In this document: one piece after another, positions 17,991 to 26,071 of the stretch
Position numbering within the stretch: position 1 is the first letter of the stretch
How the letters are laid out: each line of letters opens with the position of its first letter
Assembly (NCBI RefSeq): GCF_001485495.1
Contig: NZ_BCNF01000005.1
Coordinates: 1 to 33,648 of the forward strand
DNA: 33,648 nt
Direction: 5' to 3'
Source of the DNA: Gordonia desulfuricans NBRC 100010
GTDB lineage: Bacteria > Actinomycetota > Actinomycetes > Mycobacteriales > Mycobacteriaceae
Notes under the pieces: generated by a model
Told to the model about the DNA's origin: nothing
Database searches by the model: none
Seen by the model: the letters and a program-made list of their open reading frames with translations, nothing else
Translations under genes and position numbers: made by a program

Positions 17991-18016
17991 TCCGGTCATC
18001 GGACCGCGGGGATCAC
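17987..18016. terminator. Bidirectional terminator built from two stop codons
   Basis: GTGATC (17987-17992) pairs with GATCAC (18011-18016) and, inside, CGGTC (17993-17997) pairs with GACCG (18002-18006), with a 4-nt bulge at 18007-18010. The pspC-type gene's TGA lies in the left arm and the pfkA stop in the right arm. The gap between the genes is only 22 bp. Confidence 0.55.
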
Positions 18017-19047
18017 CCGAAGATGACCCGGATCTCCTGGTACTGGTCGAGCGGCACCTGCTTGGGATCGGCGAGCGCCTCGTCGAAGGTGGTGCGCACG
18101 ATGTCGGTGCCGCGCAGCGCCACCATGTGTCCCCACTTCTTGTCGGCGACGAGGTCAGCCGTGGCCATCCCGAGCCGGGTCGCGAGCACCCGGTCGAAGG
18201 CGGTCGGCACACCACCGCGCTGGATGTGACCGAGTACGGTGGCCCGCGCCTCGATACCCGTCCGTTCCTCGATCATCGGGGCGAGCACCTCGGCGATCCC
18301 GCCGAGCCTCGGACGGTTGAACCCGTCGAGTCCCTTGGTGGAGTGCGCCTCCGCCATCTCGGGCAGCTTGAAACCCTCGGCCACCACCACCATCGGTGCC
18401 CGGCCGCGGTTCTTGACGCTGGTGACCCAGGCGCAGATCTGGTTGATGCTCTCCGGCTGCTCCGGGATGAGGATGGCGTGTGCGCCACCGGCGATCCCCG
18501 AGTGCAGGGCGATCCATCCGGCGTGACGGCCCATCACCTCGAGCACCATGCACCGCTTGTGCGAGTTGCCGGTGGTGCGCAGCCGGTCGATCGCCTCGGT
18601 GGCGATCTCGACGGCGGTGTTGAAACCGAAGGTGTAGTCGGTGGCGTTGATGTCGTTGTCGATGGTCTTGGGTACCCCGACGATCGGGATGCCGTCCTCG
18701 AGGAGCCGCTTCGACGCCGCCGCGGTGCCCTCTCCGCCGATCGCGATCACGCCGTCGATGCCGAGGTTCTTGAGTACCTTCTTGATGTTCTCCGGGCCGC
18801 CGTCGGGCTCGGAGTACGGGCCGAATCGACTGGTGCCCAAGATGGTTCCACCCTGGTTGGACAGACCACGGACCACCGAGCGGTCGAGATCGATGATGTC
18901 GCCGTAGACCAGTCCGTACCAGCCGTCGCGGAAACCGACGAACTCCTGGCCGTAGACCGTCTCCCCCTTGAGGACCGCTCCGCGGATCACCGCGTTCAGC
19001 CCCGGGCAGTCACCCCCGGCCGTCAGAATCCCGAATCGCTTCGCCAT
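18013..19047 (-). CDS. pfkA: 6-phosphofructokinase PfkA
   Basis: Phosphorylates fructose 6-phosphate to fructose 1,6-bisphosphate, the committed glycolytic step. 344 residues from ATG 19047; AGGAGG lies about 11 bp upstream. Motifs: GGDCPG (11-16), GGEGT (104-108), catalytic PKTIDND (126-132) and MGRHAGW. The phosphoryl-donor signature is mixed: Gly107 (the ATP-type residue, Asp in PPi enzymes) with Lys127 (frequent in PPi-type and actinobacterial ATP-type enzymes), so ATP use is more likely. A minus-strand TAGATT at 19115-19120 is a possible (-10). Lies between gatB/pspC and the response regulator. Confidence 0.95.
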   Translation of the reverse strand: MAKRFGILTAGGDCPGLNAVIRGAVLKGETVYGQEFVGFRDGWYGLVYGDIIDLDRSVVRGLSNQGGTILGTSRFGPYSEPDGGPENIKKVLKNLGIDGVIAIGGEGTAAASKRLLEDGIPIVGVPKTIDNDINATDYTFGFNTAVEIATEAIDRLRTTGNSHKRCMVLEVMGRHAGWIALHSGIAGGAHAILIPEQPESINQICAWVTSVKNRGRAPMVVVAEGFKLPEMAEAHSTKGLDGFNRPRLGGIAEVLAPMIEERTGIEARATVLGHIQRGGVPTAFDRVLATRLGMATADLVADKKWGHMVALRGTDIVRTTFDEALADPKQVPLDQYQEIRVIFG

Positions 19048-19137
19048 ACCGTCGAACGCCTCCTGCCACCGTCGAAATCCACCATCACCGAGTGACCGAC
19101 ACGGGTCGGGATTCAATCTAGTGGTGATGTGCCACTC

Positions 19138-19162
19138 GTGCCGGGCATGTCATCCCGGACAC
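19138..19162 (-). terminator. Possible hairpin after the response regulator
   Basis: CCGGG (19141-19145) pairs with CCCGG (19154-19158) around an 8-nt loop, and flanking gtg/cac bases extend the stem past one bulge. It lies between the response-regulator stop and the pfkA promoter region. Weak and without a T run. Confidence 0.35.
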
Positions 19163-19170
19163 GTGCGGTG

Positions 19171-19857
19171 TCACTTCAACCCGTTCTCGTAGGCGAAGAC
19201 GACGGCCTGCGCGCGATCACGCAGAGCGAGCTTCCCGAGCATGCTGCTGACGTGGGTCTTCACCGTCTGTTCGGCGACGAACAGCTCCGCGGCGATCTCC
19301 TGATTCGACTTGCCGTCGGCGACCAGTCCGAGCACCTCGCGTTCCCGAGGGGTGAGATGTGCAGCGGCATCGGAGGACCGGACCGGACGCGATCTGCGGT
19401 CGGTGACCTCCTGGATCAGCCGCCGGGTGATGGACGGCGCGAGCAGCGCCTCCCCCGCCGCGACCACCCGCACCGCACGGACGAGTTCGTCGGCGGGCGC
19501 GTCCTTGAGCAGGAAGCCCGACGCCCCGATCCGCAGCGCCTCGTAGACGTAGTCGTCGATGTCGAAGGTGGTGAGCATCAGCACCTTGGTCCGCCCCTGC
19601 GCACCGTCGGCGGGGGCGGCAGCGGCAGCCGCCGGCACCGAACCGAGGATCTGTTCGGCCGCCCACAGTCCGTCCTTGCGGGGCATCCGGACATCCATCA
19701 GGACCACATCGGGGCGGACCCGACGACACAGGTCGACGGCCTCGACACCGTCGGCGGCATCGCCGAGAACCGAGATGTCGGGTTGTGCGGCCAACAGCGC
19801 GGAGAATCCCTGTCGGACCATGGCCTGGTCATCGACGACGACGAGCGTGATCGGCAC
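19171..19857 (-). CDS. NarL/FixJ-type response regulator
   Basis: Cytoplasmic DNA-binding partner of the adjacent sensor kinase, 228 residues. The receiver domain has the acidic pair Asp9-Asp10, phospho-acceptor Asp55 (LMDVRMP), Thr96/97 and Lys118. A LuxR-type helix-turn-helix occupies about 167-227 (LTPREREVLGLVADGKSNQEIA). An Ala-rich insertion (about 74-90) enlarges the loop before the fourth receiver strand, unusual for the family. The GTG start has no Shine-Dalgarno; TAACGT (minus, 19864-19869) ends 6 nt before it and its first three bases are the kinase stop codon, so the gene may also be transcribed alone as a leaderless message. Targets unknown; the divergent phospholipase operon is a candidate. 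Confidence 0.93.
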   Translation of the reverse strand: MPITLVVVDDQAMVRQGFSALLAAQPDISVLGDAADGVEAVDLCRRVRPDVVLMDVRMPRKDGLWAAEQILGSVPAAAAAAPADGAQGRTKVLMLTTFDIDDYVYEALRIGASGFLLKDAPADELVRAVRVVAAGEALLAPSITRRLIQEVTDRRSRPVRSSDAAAHLTPREREVLGLVADGKSNQEIAAELFVAEQTVKTHVSSMLGKLALRDRAQAVVFAYENGLK

Positions 19858-19863
19858 GGTGCC

Positions 19864-19869
19864 ACGTTA
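19864..19869 (-). promoter_or_regulatory. Candidate (-10) of the response regulator overlapping the kinase stop
   Basis: Minus-strand TAACGT contains the TAA stop of the histidine kinase (19867-19869) and lies 6 nt upstream of the response-regulator GTG, the spacing expected for a leaderless start. Confidence 0.45.
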
Positions 19870-21192
19870 CCGGGCGTCGTCGGCGACCGCGGCGGCCTCC
19901 GCACCCGACGGGATCGCACCCGGTCCCCCGGCATCCGATCCGGTCGCCGTGACGGCGCCGCGTCCACCCCCGGACGGAATCCACGCGCGCACCACGAATC
20001 CGCCGTCGCCGGCGGGTGCGGCGGTCACGGTGCCGCCCACCGCACCGGCCCGATCGATCATCCCGGGCACTCCCACCCCGGCACCGCCGAGTCCCAACGG
20101 CGGTTCGGTGCCCGCCGCGTTGTACACCATCACCTGTGCGGCGGGATCGCCTGCGTTCGTACGGTTGTCGGCGGCGAGTTCCACGGTGATCGCACCACCG
20201 GGAGCGTGCCGGGTGGCGTTCGCCAGGGATTCCTGCACGATCCGATAGATCACCAGCGCCGACGCCTCACCGAAGACGGCATGGTCGAGTCCATCGGTGA
20301 AGGCGACCTGCGCGCCCGCGCGGCGGGTCTGGCTGATCAGCGAATCGATCTCGCCCAGGCCGGGATTGGGGGCCGAAGCCACCGCCGATCCCTCCACCCG
20401 GAGCACACCGAGGAGTTGCCGCACCTCGTCCAGGGAGGTCCGCGCCGCGTCGGCGATGGCATCGAATTCCTCGGCGGCGGCCACGGAGACGTCGGGCAGA
20501 CGGTAGCGGGCGGTCTGGGCCATCACCACCACCATCGACATGCGGTGGGCGACGACGTCGTGCAGGTCCCGGGCGATCCGCGTGCGTTCGGCCAGCACCG
20601 CGGCGGTGGACTCGGCGACCCGCGTCTCCGCGGTCTGCACGGCGAGCTGACGGCGGGAGAACAACAGTCCGCGCAACAGCCCGGTGACCACCGCGAGGGC
20701 GGTCAGACCGAATGCCCACCCGAACCGCGCCTCGGCCGGCGCCGACAGCACCATCACCGCCACCGAGCACACCCACCACGGCAGCAGCAGCCGCAGCGGG
20801 CACCGGAGGAACGCCATGAACGTCAGGATCAGGAACGCGATGATGTGGGTGACCTGGATCTGCCACGGCCATCCGTTGGCGGTGGAGGTCACCACCCCGA
20901 TCACCAACGCCGACACCGCCGACACCGTCCACGCCGGCAACGGTGCCGCCCACGCGAAGGCCAGCGGCACCGACGCCAGCGCGGCCGTCACCGGCATCAC
21001 GTAGCCGGGCACCGCGTGCGTCATCGACATGGTCCCCCACGACACGATGAACAGGACCGTGGCGAAGACCAGGAAGAACCAGTTCAGCGGCGATCGTAGG
21101 TAGGCCCGAACGCCCGGATGCCGGGCCAGCGGGGTGTCCCGCAACTCCGCCGACACCGCACGCCAGCCGGCCCGCGTCCATCGTCGCAACAT
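19867..21192 (-). CDS. Membrane sensor histidine kinase (HisKA_3/DesK-type)
   Basis: 441 residues. The N-terminal half has about five to six hydrophobic segments (roughly 37-55, 64-82, 88-102, 115-130, 138-150, 157-177) without a large extracellular loop, so it probably senses a membrane or intramembrane signal. A dimerisation/phosphotransfer segment follows with His211 in ERTRIARDLHDVVAHRMS, then a HATPase domain with N-box Asn325 (ESLANATRHAPGG) and a G-box GLGGAGVGVPGM (367-378). The usual D-box aspartate is replaced (VMVYNAAG), as in many actinobacterial HisKA_3 kinases. The tail is Ala/Gly-rich. ATG start with GAGGTGAT upstream; a minus-strand TAGCGT (21213-21218) is a likely (-10). The stop is 9 bp before the response regulator. 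Confidence 0.92.
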   Translation of the reverse strand: MLRRWTRAGWRAVSAELRDTPLARHPGVRAYLRSPLNWFFLVFATVLFIVSWGTMSMTHAVPGYVMPVTAALASVPLAFAWAAPLPAWTVSAVSALVIGVVTSTANGWPWQIQVTHIIAFLILTFMAFLRCPLRLLLPWWVCSVAVMVLSAPAEARFGWAFGLTALAVVTGLLRGLLFSRRQLAVQTAETRVAESTAAVLAERTRIARDLHDVVAHRMSMVVVMAQTARYRLPDVSVAAAEEFDAIADAARTSLDEVRQLLGVLRVEGSAVASAPNPGLGEIDSLISQTRRAGAQVAFTDGLDHAVFGEASALVIYRIVQESLANATRHAPGGAITVELAADNRTNAGDPAAQVMVYNAAGTEPPLGLGGAGVGVPGMIDRAGAVGGTVTAAPAGDGGFVVRAWIPSGGGRGAVTATGSDAGGPGAIPSGAEAAAVADDAR

Positions 21193-21372
21193 CTCACATC
21201 ACCTCGCCGTCCACGCTAGGCGGCGATCTGCGCGAAGTCCTCATACTCGAGAGGGAGATCGGTGGTCATACCCCGGTCCCGGTCGGGGCGGTCATCCCGA
21301 TCGCCGGGGTGGTGCGTGAACCGGTCGCGCGGCCGATGTGGGTGGGTGCCGGCCGTTCCTAGCGTCGGATAC

Positions 21373-22065
21373 ATGTCCACCACAGCCGAGTACGCGACCA
21401 TCCAATCCCCGACCGTAGATCTCGGGAACACCGGATTCCCAAAGGTTTTCACCCTGCGCAACGGACTGCGCCCGACCGCATGGGTCGTTCTCGGGATTCT
21501 CGTCGTGATCACCCATGCGTGGCTCGCCGTACCGGCCGGCGCGAGGTCACCCGGTTCTCCCACCCCGACCGCACACGCCGATGAGGTCTCGCCTGCGGCC
21601 CGCACGGTCCAGGTGCTGACCGGTCCCGATCCGGCGGCGACGCTCGACGCACTCCCCGCCGACTTCGTCGCGGTGATGGGCTATCTGCCGGTGACCGCCG
21701 ACGGCTATCCCACCGATCCCGGCGGCGACTGCTCGTCACCGGTCCCGATGCCGGATCGGTTCGAACCATTGTGCCGCACACACGACTTCGGCTACGACCT
21801 GCTGCGCTACGCCGAGCGCACCGGGCATCCGCTGGGCGGGTGGGCGCGGCTGGCGATCGACGCGATGCTGGTGGCACGGATGCATGCCGAGTGCGATGGT
21901 CTGTTCTGTGCGATGGCGGCCGAGTCCGCCCGGATCGGCCTGGGCGTCAACACGTGGCGCCAGTACGACGGCCCGCCCGCACCCGCAGAGGATGCCGGAG
22001 ACATCACCGCGACCATGCTGGTCCGGGTGACGACCGCGGTGACCGGCCGATCGGCGGTGGCGTGA
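21373..22065 (+). CDS. Prokaryotic-type phospholipase A2
   Basis: Predicted exported or membrane-anchored phospholipase A2, 230 residues. A cytoplasmic N-terminus (1-34) is followed by one hydrophobic segment (about 35-54) that may be a long signal peptide or an anchor. The catalytic region reads GGDC...CRTHDFGYDLLRY, with His137-Asp138 as the expected catalytic pair; Cys120, 134, 174 and 179 could form the two family disulfides, and Asp163 may complete the His-Asp dyad. This CxxHDFGY pattern is that of the bacterial and fungal secreted PLA2 family (Phospholip_A2_3). TAGCGT (21360-21365) ends 7 nt before the ATG (leaderless). The downstream hydrolase starts inside the stop codon. Confidence 0.85.
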   Translation: MSTTAEYATIQSPTVDLGNTGFPKVFTLRNGLRPTAWVVLGILVVITHAWLAVPAGARSPGSPTPTAHADEVSPAARTVQVLTGPDPAATLDALPADFVAVMGYLPVTADGYPTDPGGDCSSPVPMPDRFEPLCRTHDFGYDLLRYAERTGHPLGGWARLAIDAMLVARMHAECDGLFCAMAAESARIGLGVNTWRQYDGPPAPAEDAGDITATMLVRVTTAVTGRSAVA

Positions 22066-23285
22066 TGTGGTGGGCCGCGTCGGACTCAGCCGAACACCGC
22101 ACGGCCACACCACATCCGGCGGTGACCGTCGCGGCCACCGCTGGCGCCCTGATCGCATTGGCACCGTCTGGCCTGCCCCGCGGTGCGGTGACCGAGTCGG
22201 CGCTGGTGGCCGCACTGGTGGCGCTGTGCACCGCGATCGCCGCCGTCGCCGTGCGTCACCGGCCCCGGTCCCGCCGGGCCGGCCGGCTCACCGTCTGCCT
22301 GGCACTGCCCGTGGTGGTGGCTGCGGTGGTCGGAAACACGTTGTGGCAGAACCTGATCCGCACCGATCTCGGCACCGGGACGGCCGGCGTGGGATATCCC
22401 GCCGCCGTCCTGGCCGCGTCGGCCGGGGCATTCGCGGCCATCGTGTGGATGTCACGGCCCGTTCTGGTGGCAGGGCTGGTGGCGGGTGCGGTACTGGCCG
22501 GGTCGTTCGCCGTGCCCGGACGGTCGACCGCGGCGACGGTCCATCACGCACCGATCCCGGCCGACGGCGATCTGTCCGCTGCGGCAACACGACTCGTCGA
22601 CGGCTGGCTCGGTGATGGCGGCCTGGACCGATCGGCGGTGGTGATCGCCGTACCCACCGGGTCGGGTTGGGTCGACGCCGACGCGGTCGCGGGGATCGAC
22701 GCCCGTTTCGGCGGCGACGTCGAGATCCTCACCCTGCCGTATGCGTCGACGACGTCGTGGCGCGCATTCGTGACCGATCCGGGTGCGGCGGCACGCAGTG
22801 CGATCGCGGTCTTCGACGCCCTGGCCGACGCCGTCGGCCGGCGTCCGCCCGGCCACCGGCCCCGAATCCACCTCTACGGTCAGAGCCTCGGGGCGTTGGG
22901 TGCCGATCGCACCCGGGAGTGGGCCGAACACCGTCATCCGGGAATGGTCGCCGGAACCCTGCTGGCCGGTGTACCAGCCGACACGGTGGCACGGACCTCG
23001 GCGACACCACGGGTGGCGCTGGCCAATCCGTCCGATCCGGTGACCCGCTGGTCGCTCGCGTCATTGTGGCGCCCGCCGACCCGCCCCGACGACACCCGGG
23101 CGGTGGGGCGTGCCGCGCACACCCCACCGTGGATTCCGGTGGTGTCGTTCGTCCAGACCTCGGTCGACCTGCTCACATCCCTCGACGGCACGGCCGGGAC
23201 CGGCCATCGCTACGGGACCGAACAGGGTGCGCTACCGACGGGTGCGGATACCAGTCAGCCGATCGGGCCGCGAGCCGCCTCGTAG
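22065..23285 (+). CDS. Membrane alpha/beta-hydrolase family protein (Abhydrolase_9-like)
   Basis: 406 residues. Four hydrophobic segments (about 19-36, 43-63, 74-90, 110-150 in two parts) form a membrane N-terminus; the C-terminal half is an alpha/beta-hydrolase domain with [12 protein letters not shown] (197-208) and nucleophile elbow GQSLG (Ser274). This matches the Abhydrolase_9 family, common in Mycobacteriales and of unknown substrate, probably lipid or ester. The ATG at 22065 overlaps the phospholipase stop (TGATG); a GTG three bases earlier is possible. Coupling suggests the two hydrolases act together at the membrane. The 3' end overlaps the convergent gatA stop by 31 bp. Confidence 0.82.
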   Translation: MWWAASDSAEHRTATPHPAVTVAATAGALIALAPSGLPRGAVTESALVAALVALCTAIAAVAVRHRPRSRRAGRLTVCLALPVVVAAVVGNTLWQNLIRTDLGTGTAGVGYPAAVLAASAGAFAAIVWMSRPVLVAGLVAGAVLAGSFAVPGRSTAATVHHAPIPADGDLSAAATRLVDGWLGDGGLDRSAVVIAVPTGSGWVDADAVAGIDARFGGDVEILTLPYASTTSWRAFVTDPGAAARSAIAVFDALADAVGRRPPGHRPRIHLYGQSLGALGADRTREWAEHRHPGMVAGTLLAGVPADTVARTSATPRVALANPSDPVTRWSLASLWRPPTRPDDTRAVGRAAHTPPWIPVVSFVQTSVDLLTSLDGTAGTGHRYGTEQGALPTGADTSQPIGPRAAS

Positions 23286-24739
23286 GCGGCGCCGACCCGG
23301 TAGAGCCGGTCGTCGGCGAGTGCGGGGGCCATGATCTGCAGACCGACGGGCAGCCCGTCGTCGGCGGACAGGCCCGACGGCACCGACATCGCGGCCACAC
23401 CGGCGAGGTTGACCGGCAGGGTGCACAGGTCGAACAGGTACATCGCGAGCGGGTCGTCGACCTTCTCGCCGAGCGGGAACGCGGTGGTCGGGGTGGTCGG
23501 CGACACCAGTACGTCGACACCGGCGAATGCGGCGGCGAAGTCGCGGGCGATCAGCGTACGCACCTTCTGCGCCTGGCCGTAGTAGGCGTCGTAGTAGCCC
23601 GACGACAACGCATAGGTCCCGATCATGATGCGGCGCTTGACCTCCGGGCCGAATCCGGCTTCGCGGGTCAGGGCCATCACCTCGTCGGCCGAGTGACTGC
23701 CGTCGTCGCCGACGCGCAGGCCGTAGCGCATCGCGTCGAAGCGCGCGAGGTTGCTCGAGACCTCGCTGGGCAGGATCAGGTAGTACGCGCCGAGGGCGTA
23801 GGTGAAGTTGGGGCACGACACCTCGACCACCTCGGCGCCGCGTGCGGTGAGCTCGGCGACGGCGGCCTCGAACGAGGCGAGCACACCGGCCTGGTAGCCC
23901 TCCCCCTGCAGCTCCTTGACCACACCGATCCGCACACCGGCCAGATCGCCGGTGGCGCCGGCCTTCGCGGCGCCCACGACGTCGGGCACGGGGGCGTCGA
24001 CGGAGGTGGAGTCGCGCGGGTCGTATCCGGCGATCACCTCGTGCAGCAGTGCGGTGTCGAGCACGGTGCGGCCGCACGGACCACCCTGGTCCAGCGACGA
24101 CGCACACGCGACGAGGCCGTACCGCGAGACGGTGCCGTAGGTGGGCTTGACGCCCACGGTCGCGGTGACCGCGGCCGGTTGACGGATCGAGCCGCCGGTG
24201 TCGGTGCCGATCGCCAGCGGTGCCTGATACGACGCGAGCGCAGCGGCACTGCCGCCACCGGAACCACCGGGAATCCTGGTGGTGTCCCACGGATTCCGGG
24301 TCACCTGGTAGGCGGAGTTCTCGGTGGAGCTACCCATCGCGAACTCGTCCATGTTGGTCTTGCCGAGGATCGGGATACCCGCGGCACGCAGCTTCTGGGT
24401 GACGGTGGAGTCGTACGGCGCCACCCAGCCCTCGAGGATCTTCGACCCGCAGGTCGTCGGCGAGTCGGTGGTGGTGAAGATGTCTTTGAGTGCCAGCGGC
24501 ACACCGGCGAGCTTCGACGGCGCCTGACCCGCGGCGATCGCGTCGTCGGCGGCCTTCGCCGCGACCAGCGCCTCGGAACCGCTGACGTGCAGGAATGCGC
24601 CCAGCTCACCGTCGACCTCGGCGATCCGGTCGAGGTGGGCCTGGGTGACCTCCACCGACGACAGGTCGCGCGCGGCGATCTTGTCGGCGAGTTCGGCCGC
24701 GGTCAGGCCGGTGATCTCGTTGGCGGTACGGGTGCTCAC
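23255..24739 (-). CDS. gatA: Asp-tRNA(Asn)/Glu-tRNA(Gln) amidotransferase subunit A
   Basis: Glutaminase/amidase subunit of GatCAB; releases ammonia from glutamine for transamidation of misacylated tRNA. 494 residues from GTG 24739, set by GGAG 7 bp upstream and the 4-bp overlap with gatC (GTGA). The amidase-signature triad is intact: Lys85 (PLALKDIF), Ser160 ([10 protein letters not shown]) and Ser184 ([10 protein letters not shown]). The C-terminal region [21 protein letters not shown] is typical. Tail-to-tail overlap of 31 bp with the alpha/beta hydrolase gene. In M. tuberculosis pfkA and gatB follow directly; here six other genes, mostly on both strands, are interposed or appended. Confidence 0.96.
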   Translation of the reverse strand: MSTRTANEITGLTAAELADKIAARDLSSVEVTQAHLDRIAEVDGELGAFLHVSGSEALVAAKAADDAIAAGQAPSKLAGVPLALKDIFTTTDSPTTCGSKILEGWVAPYDSTVTQKLRAAGIPILGKTNMDEFAMGSSTENSAYQVTRNPWDTTRIPGGSGGGSAAALASYQAPLAIGTDTGGSIRQPAAVTATVGVKPTYGTVSRYGLVACASSLDQGGPCGRTVLDTALLHEVIAGYDPRDSTSVDAPVPDVVGAAKAGATGDLAGVRIGVVKELQGEGYQAGVLASFEAAVAELTARGAEVVEVSCPNFTYALGAYYLILPSEVSSNLARFDAMRYGLRVGDDGSHSADEVMALTREAGFGPEVKRRIMIGTYALSSGYYDAYYGQAQKVRTLIARDFAAAFAGVDVLVSPTTPTTAFPLGEKVDDPLAMYLFDLCTLPVNLAGVAAMSVPSGLSADDGLPVGLQIMAPALADDRLYRVGAAYEAARGPIG

Positions 24740-25050
24740 TGCTCTTCTCCCAGGATCTGCGGGACCTCGAAGCGGTCCTGATCGACGGCCGGGGCGCCGG
24801 AGAGCGCCTGCTCGGTGGTCAGGCCGGGCACCACCTCGTCGGCGCGCAGCACGTTGGCCAGTTCGGCCGGGTGCGCCGTGGGCGGGACGTCGTCGGCGGC
24901 CACCTCGGAGATCTGTGCGACGTGGGCGAGGATCGAATCCAGCTGTCCGGCATAGACGTCGAGTTCGTCGTCGCTCAGCGCCAGCCGCGACAACCGCGCC
25001 AGATGCGCGACCTCGGCCCGCGTGATCGCGGACCCGGAGTCTCCTGACAT
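24736..25050 (-). CDS. gatC: Asp-tRNA(Asn)/Glu-tRNA(Gln) amidotransferase subunit C
   Basis: Small helical subunit that holds GatA and GatB together. 104 residues from ATG 25050 ([21 protein letters not shown]); AAAGGA lies about 10 bp upstream. The family pattern is clear: [16 protein letters not shown] near the N-terminus and [20 protein letters not shown] towards the end. First gene of a gatC-gatA operon with a 4-bp overlap. A minus-strand TAGGCT (25196-25201) may be the (-10), leaving an untranslated leader of about 140 nt in which I see no known riboswitch. Confidence 0.95.
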   Translation of the reverse strand: MSGDSGSAITRAEVAHLARLSRLALSDDELDVYAGQLDSILAHVAQISEVAADDVPPTAHPAELANVLRADEVVPGLTTEQALSGAPAVDQDRFEVPQILGEEQ

Positions 25051-25233
25051 GTCGATCGTGTCCTTTCTGAACTGCTCGTCTGGCCTGCACGCACACCGTC
25101 GGTCGCCCATCGAAACGGAGGTGCGCATCCTTGCCTGGTACGACAAGACCGCGACCACCGTGGACGACCCGGATGCCCGGGCGGCAACCCCGTCAAGCCT
25201 AGGCGATGCATCGTCGTCGCCGATGGGTGGGCA

Positions 25234-25260
25234 CGAGGCGCCGTCGCGCGCCGGGCCTCG
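25234..25260 (-). terminator. Possible terminator after the VOC gene
   Basis: CGAGGC (25234-25239) pairs with GCCTCG (25255-25260), with further partial GC pairing inside. It begins 7 bp beyond the VOC gene stop on the minus strand. No T run. Confidence 0.4.
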
Positions 25261-25266
25261 CCGCGG

Positions 25267-25674
25267 CTACCGGGTGTAGAACTCCAGTGCGATGCCGTCG
25301 GGGTCACGGAACGAGACCACCGATCCCCAGGTGGCGGCGGTGACCTGCGAATGGGTCACATCGTGCCGGTCGAGCATCGCGATCCATGCGTGCAGCGCGT
25401 CGAGATCCGGCAGGCCGAAGGAGACGTGGTCCAGGCCGATCCGCCGCTCGTCGAACCTGTCCCCGCCGGCGGTCCGGTCGTGTTCGACGAAGCTCAGCGA
25501 GAACGCGTCGGGGCGATGCATCAAGGCCTTGCGCATGCCGTCGACCTCGGCGCGTCCGACGACGCGGAACCCCAGGACCCGCGCATACCAGTCCAGGCTC
25601 GCATCGAGATCGGAGACGGTGAGGGTCAGATGATGCAGCCCGGCCAGCGGCGTTTCCGGTGCGAAGATGCCCAC
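25267..25674 (-). CDS. VOC (glyoxalase/dioxygenase-fold) family protein
   Basis: A 135-residue single VOC domain made of two beta-alpha-beta-beta-beta modules: LHHLTLTVSDLDASLDWYARVLGFRVV (14-40) and IGLDHVSFGLPDLDALHAWI (78-97), ending SFRDPDGIALEFY. The metal-binding positions His (GLHHLTL), His (LDHVSF) and Glu (ALEFY) are present, so a metal-dependent enzyme is plausible. Substrate cannot be told from sequence; families with this fold include glyoxalases, dioxygenases and antibiotic-resistance proteins. GTG start; TACGCT (minus, 25683-25688) ends 8 nt upstream. It shares this (-10) with the divergent YbjQ gene. Confidence 0.88.
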   Translation of the reverse strand: MGIFAPETPLAGLHHLTLTVSDLDASLDWYARVLGFRVVGRAEVDGMRKALMHRPDAFSLSFVEHDRTAGGDRFDERRIGLDHVSFGLPDLDALHAWIAMLDRHDVTHSQVTAATWGSVVSFRDPDGIALEFYTR

Positions 25675-25695
25675 GGACGCCTAGCGTAGAGCCCC
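25675..25695. promoter_or_regulatory. 21-bp divergent region with one symmetric (-10) for two genes
   Basis: The VOC gene (minus, start 25674) and the YbjQ gene (plus, start 25696) are 21 bp apart. TAGCGT (25682-25687, plus) and TACGCT (25683-25688, minus) overlap in the 7-mer TAGCGTA. Each lies exactly 8 nt from its start codon, and neither gene has a Shine-Dalgarno. The layout implies one bidirectional promoter and two leaderless messages. Confidence 0.6.
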
Positions 25696-26037
25696 GTGAT
25701 CATCGTCACCACCAACGACATTCCCGGTTCCCGGATCGTCCACGTCTACGGCGAGTGTTTCGGGTTGACCGTCCGCTCCCGTCACCTCGGCTCCAACATC
25801 GGTGCCGGGTTCAAGGCGATGGCCGGCGGTGAACTCAAGGGCATCACCAACCTGCTGCACGAATGCCGTCAGGAGGCGCTGTCCCGGCTGGCCGCCGAGG
25901 CCCAGCGGGTGGGCGCCAATGCCGTGGTCGCCTTCCGATTCGAGACCACCGAGTACGGCGGTACCGGTGTCGAGGTGTGCGCGTACGGGACCGCGGTGGC
26001 CATCGAGCCGCTCGGGGCACCGCAGGGACCGCACTGA
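25696..26037 (+). CDS. YbjQ/DUF74 family protein
   Basis: 113 residues forming one YbjQ (heavy-metal-binding-like, PF01906-type) domain. Characteristic blocks are the hydrophobic start IIVTTNDIPGSRIVHVYGECFGLTVRS, the glycine-rich NIGAGFKAMAGGELKGITNLLHECRQEALSRL and GANAVVAFRFETTEYGGTGVEVCAYGTAV. YbjQ proteins form pentamers; their function is not established. GTG start with shared (-10). Followed after 34 bp by the ACT-domain gene, which has its own leaderless (-10). Confidence 0.9.
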   Translation: MIIVTTNDIPGSRIVHVYGECFGLTVRSRHLGSNIGAGFKAMAGGELKGITNLLHECRQEALSRLAAEAQRVGANAVVAFRFETTEYGGTGVEVCAYGTAVAIEPLGAPQGPH

Positions 26038-26071
26038 GCAGCTGACCCGGCCCGGTGCGACAATATCCGTC

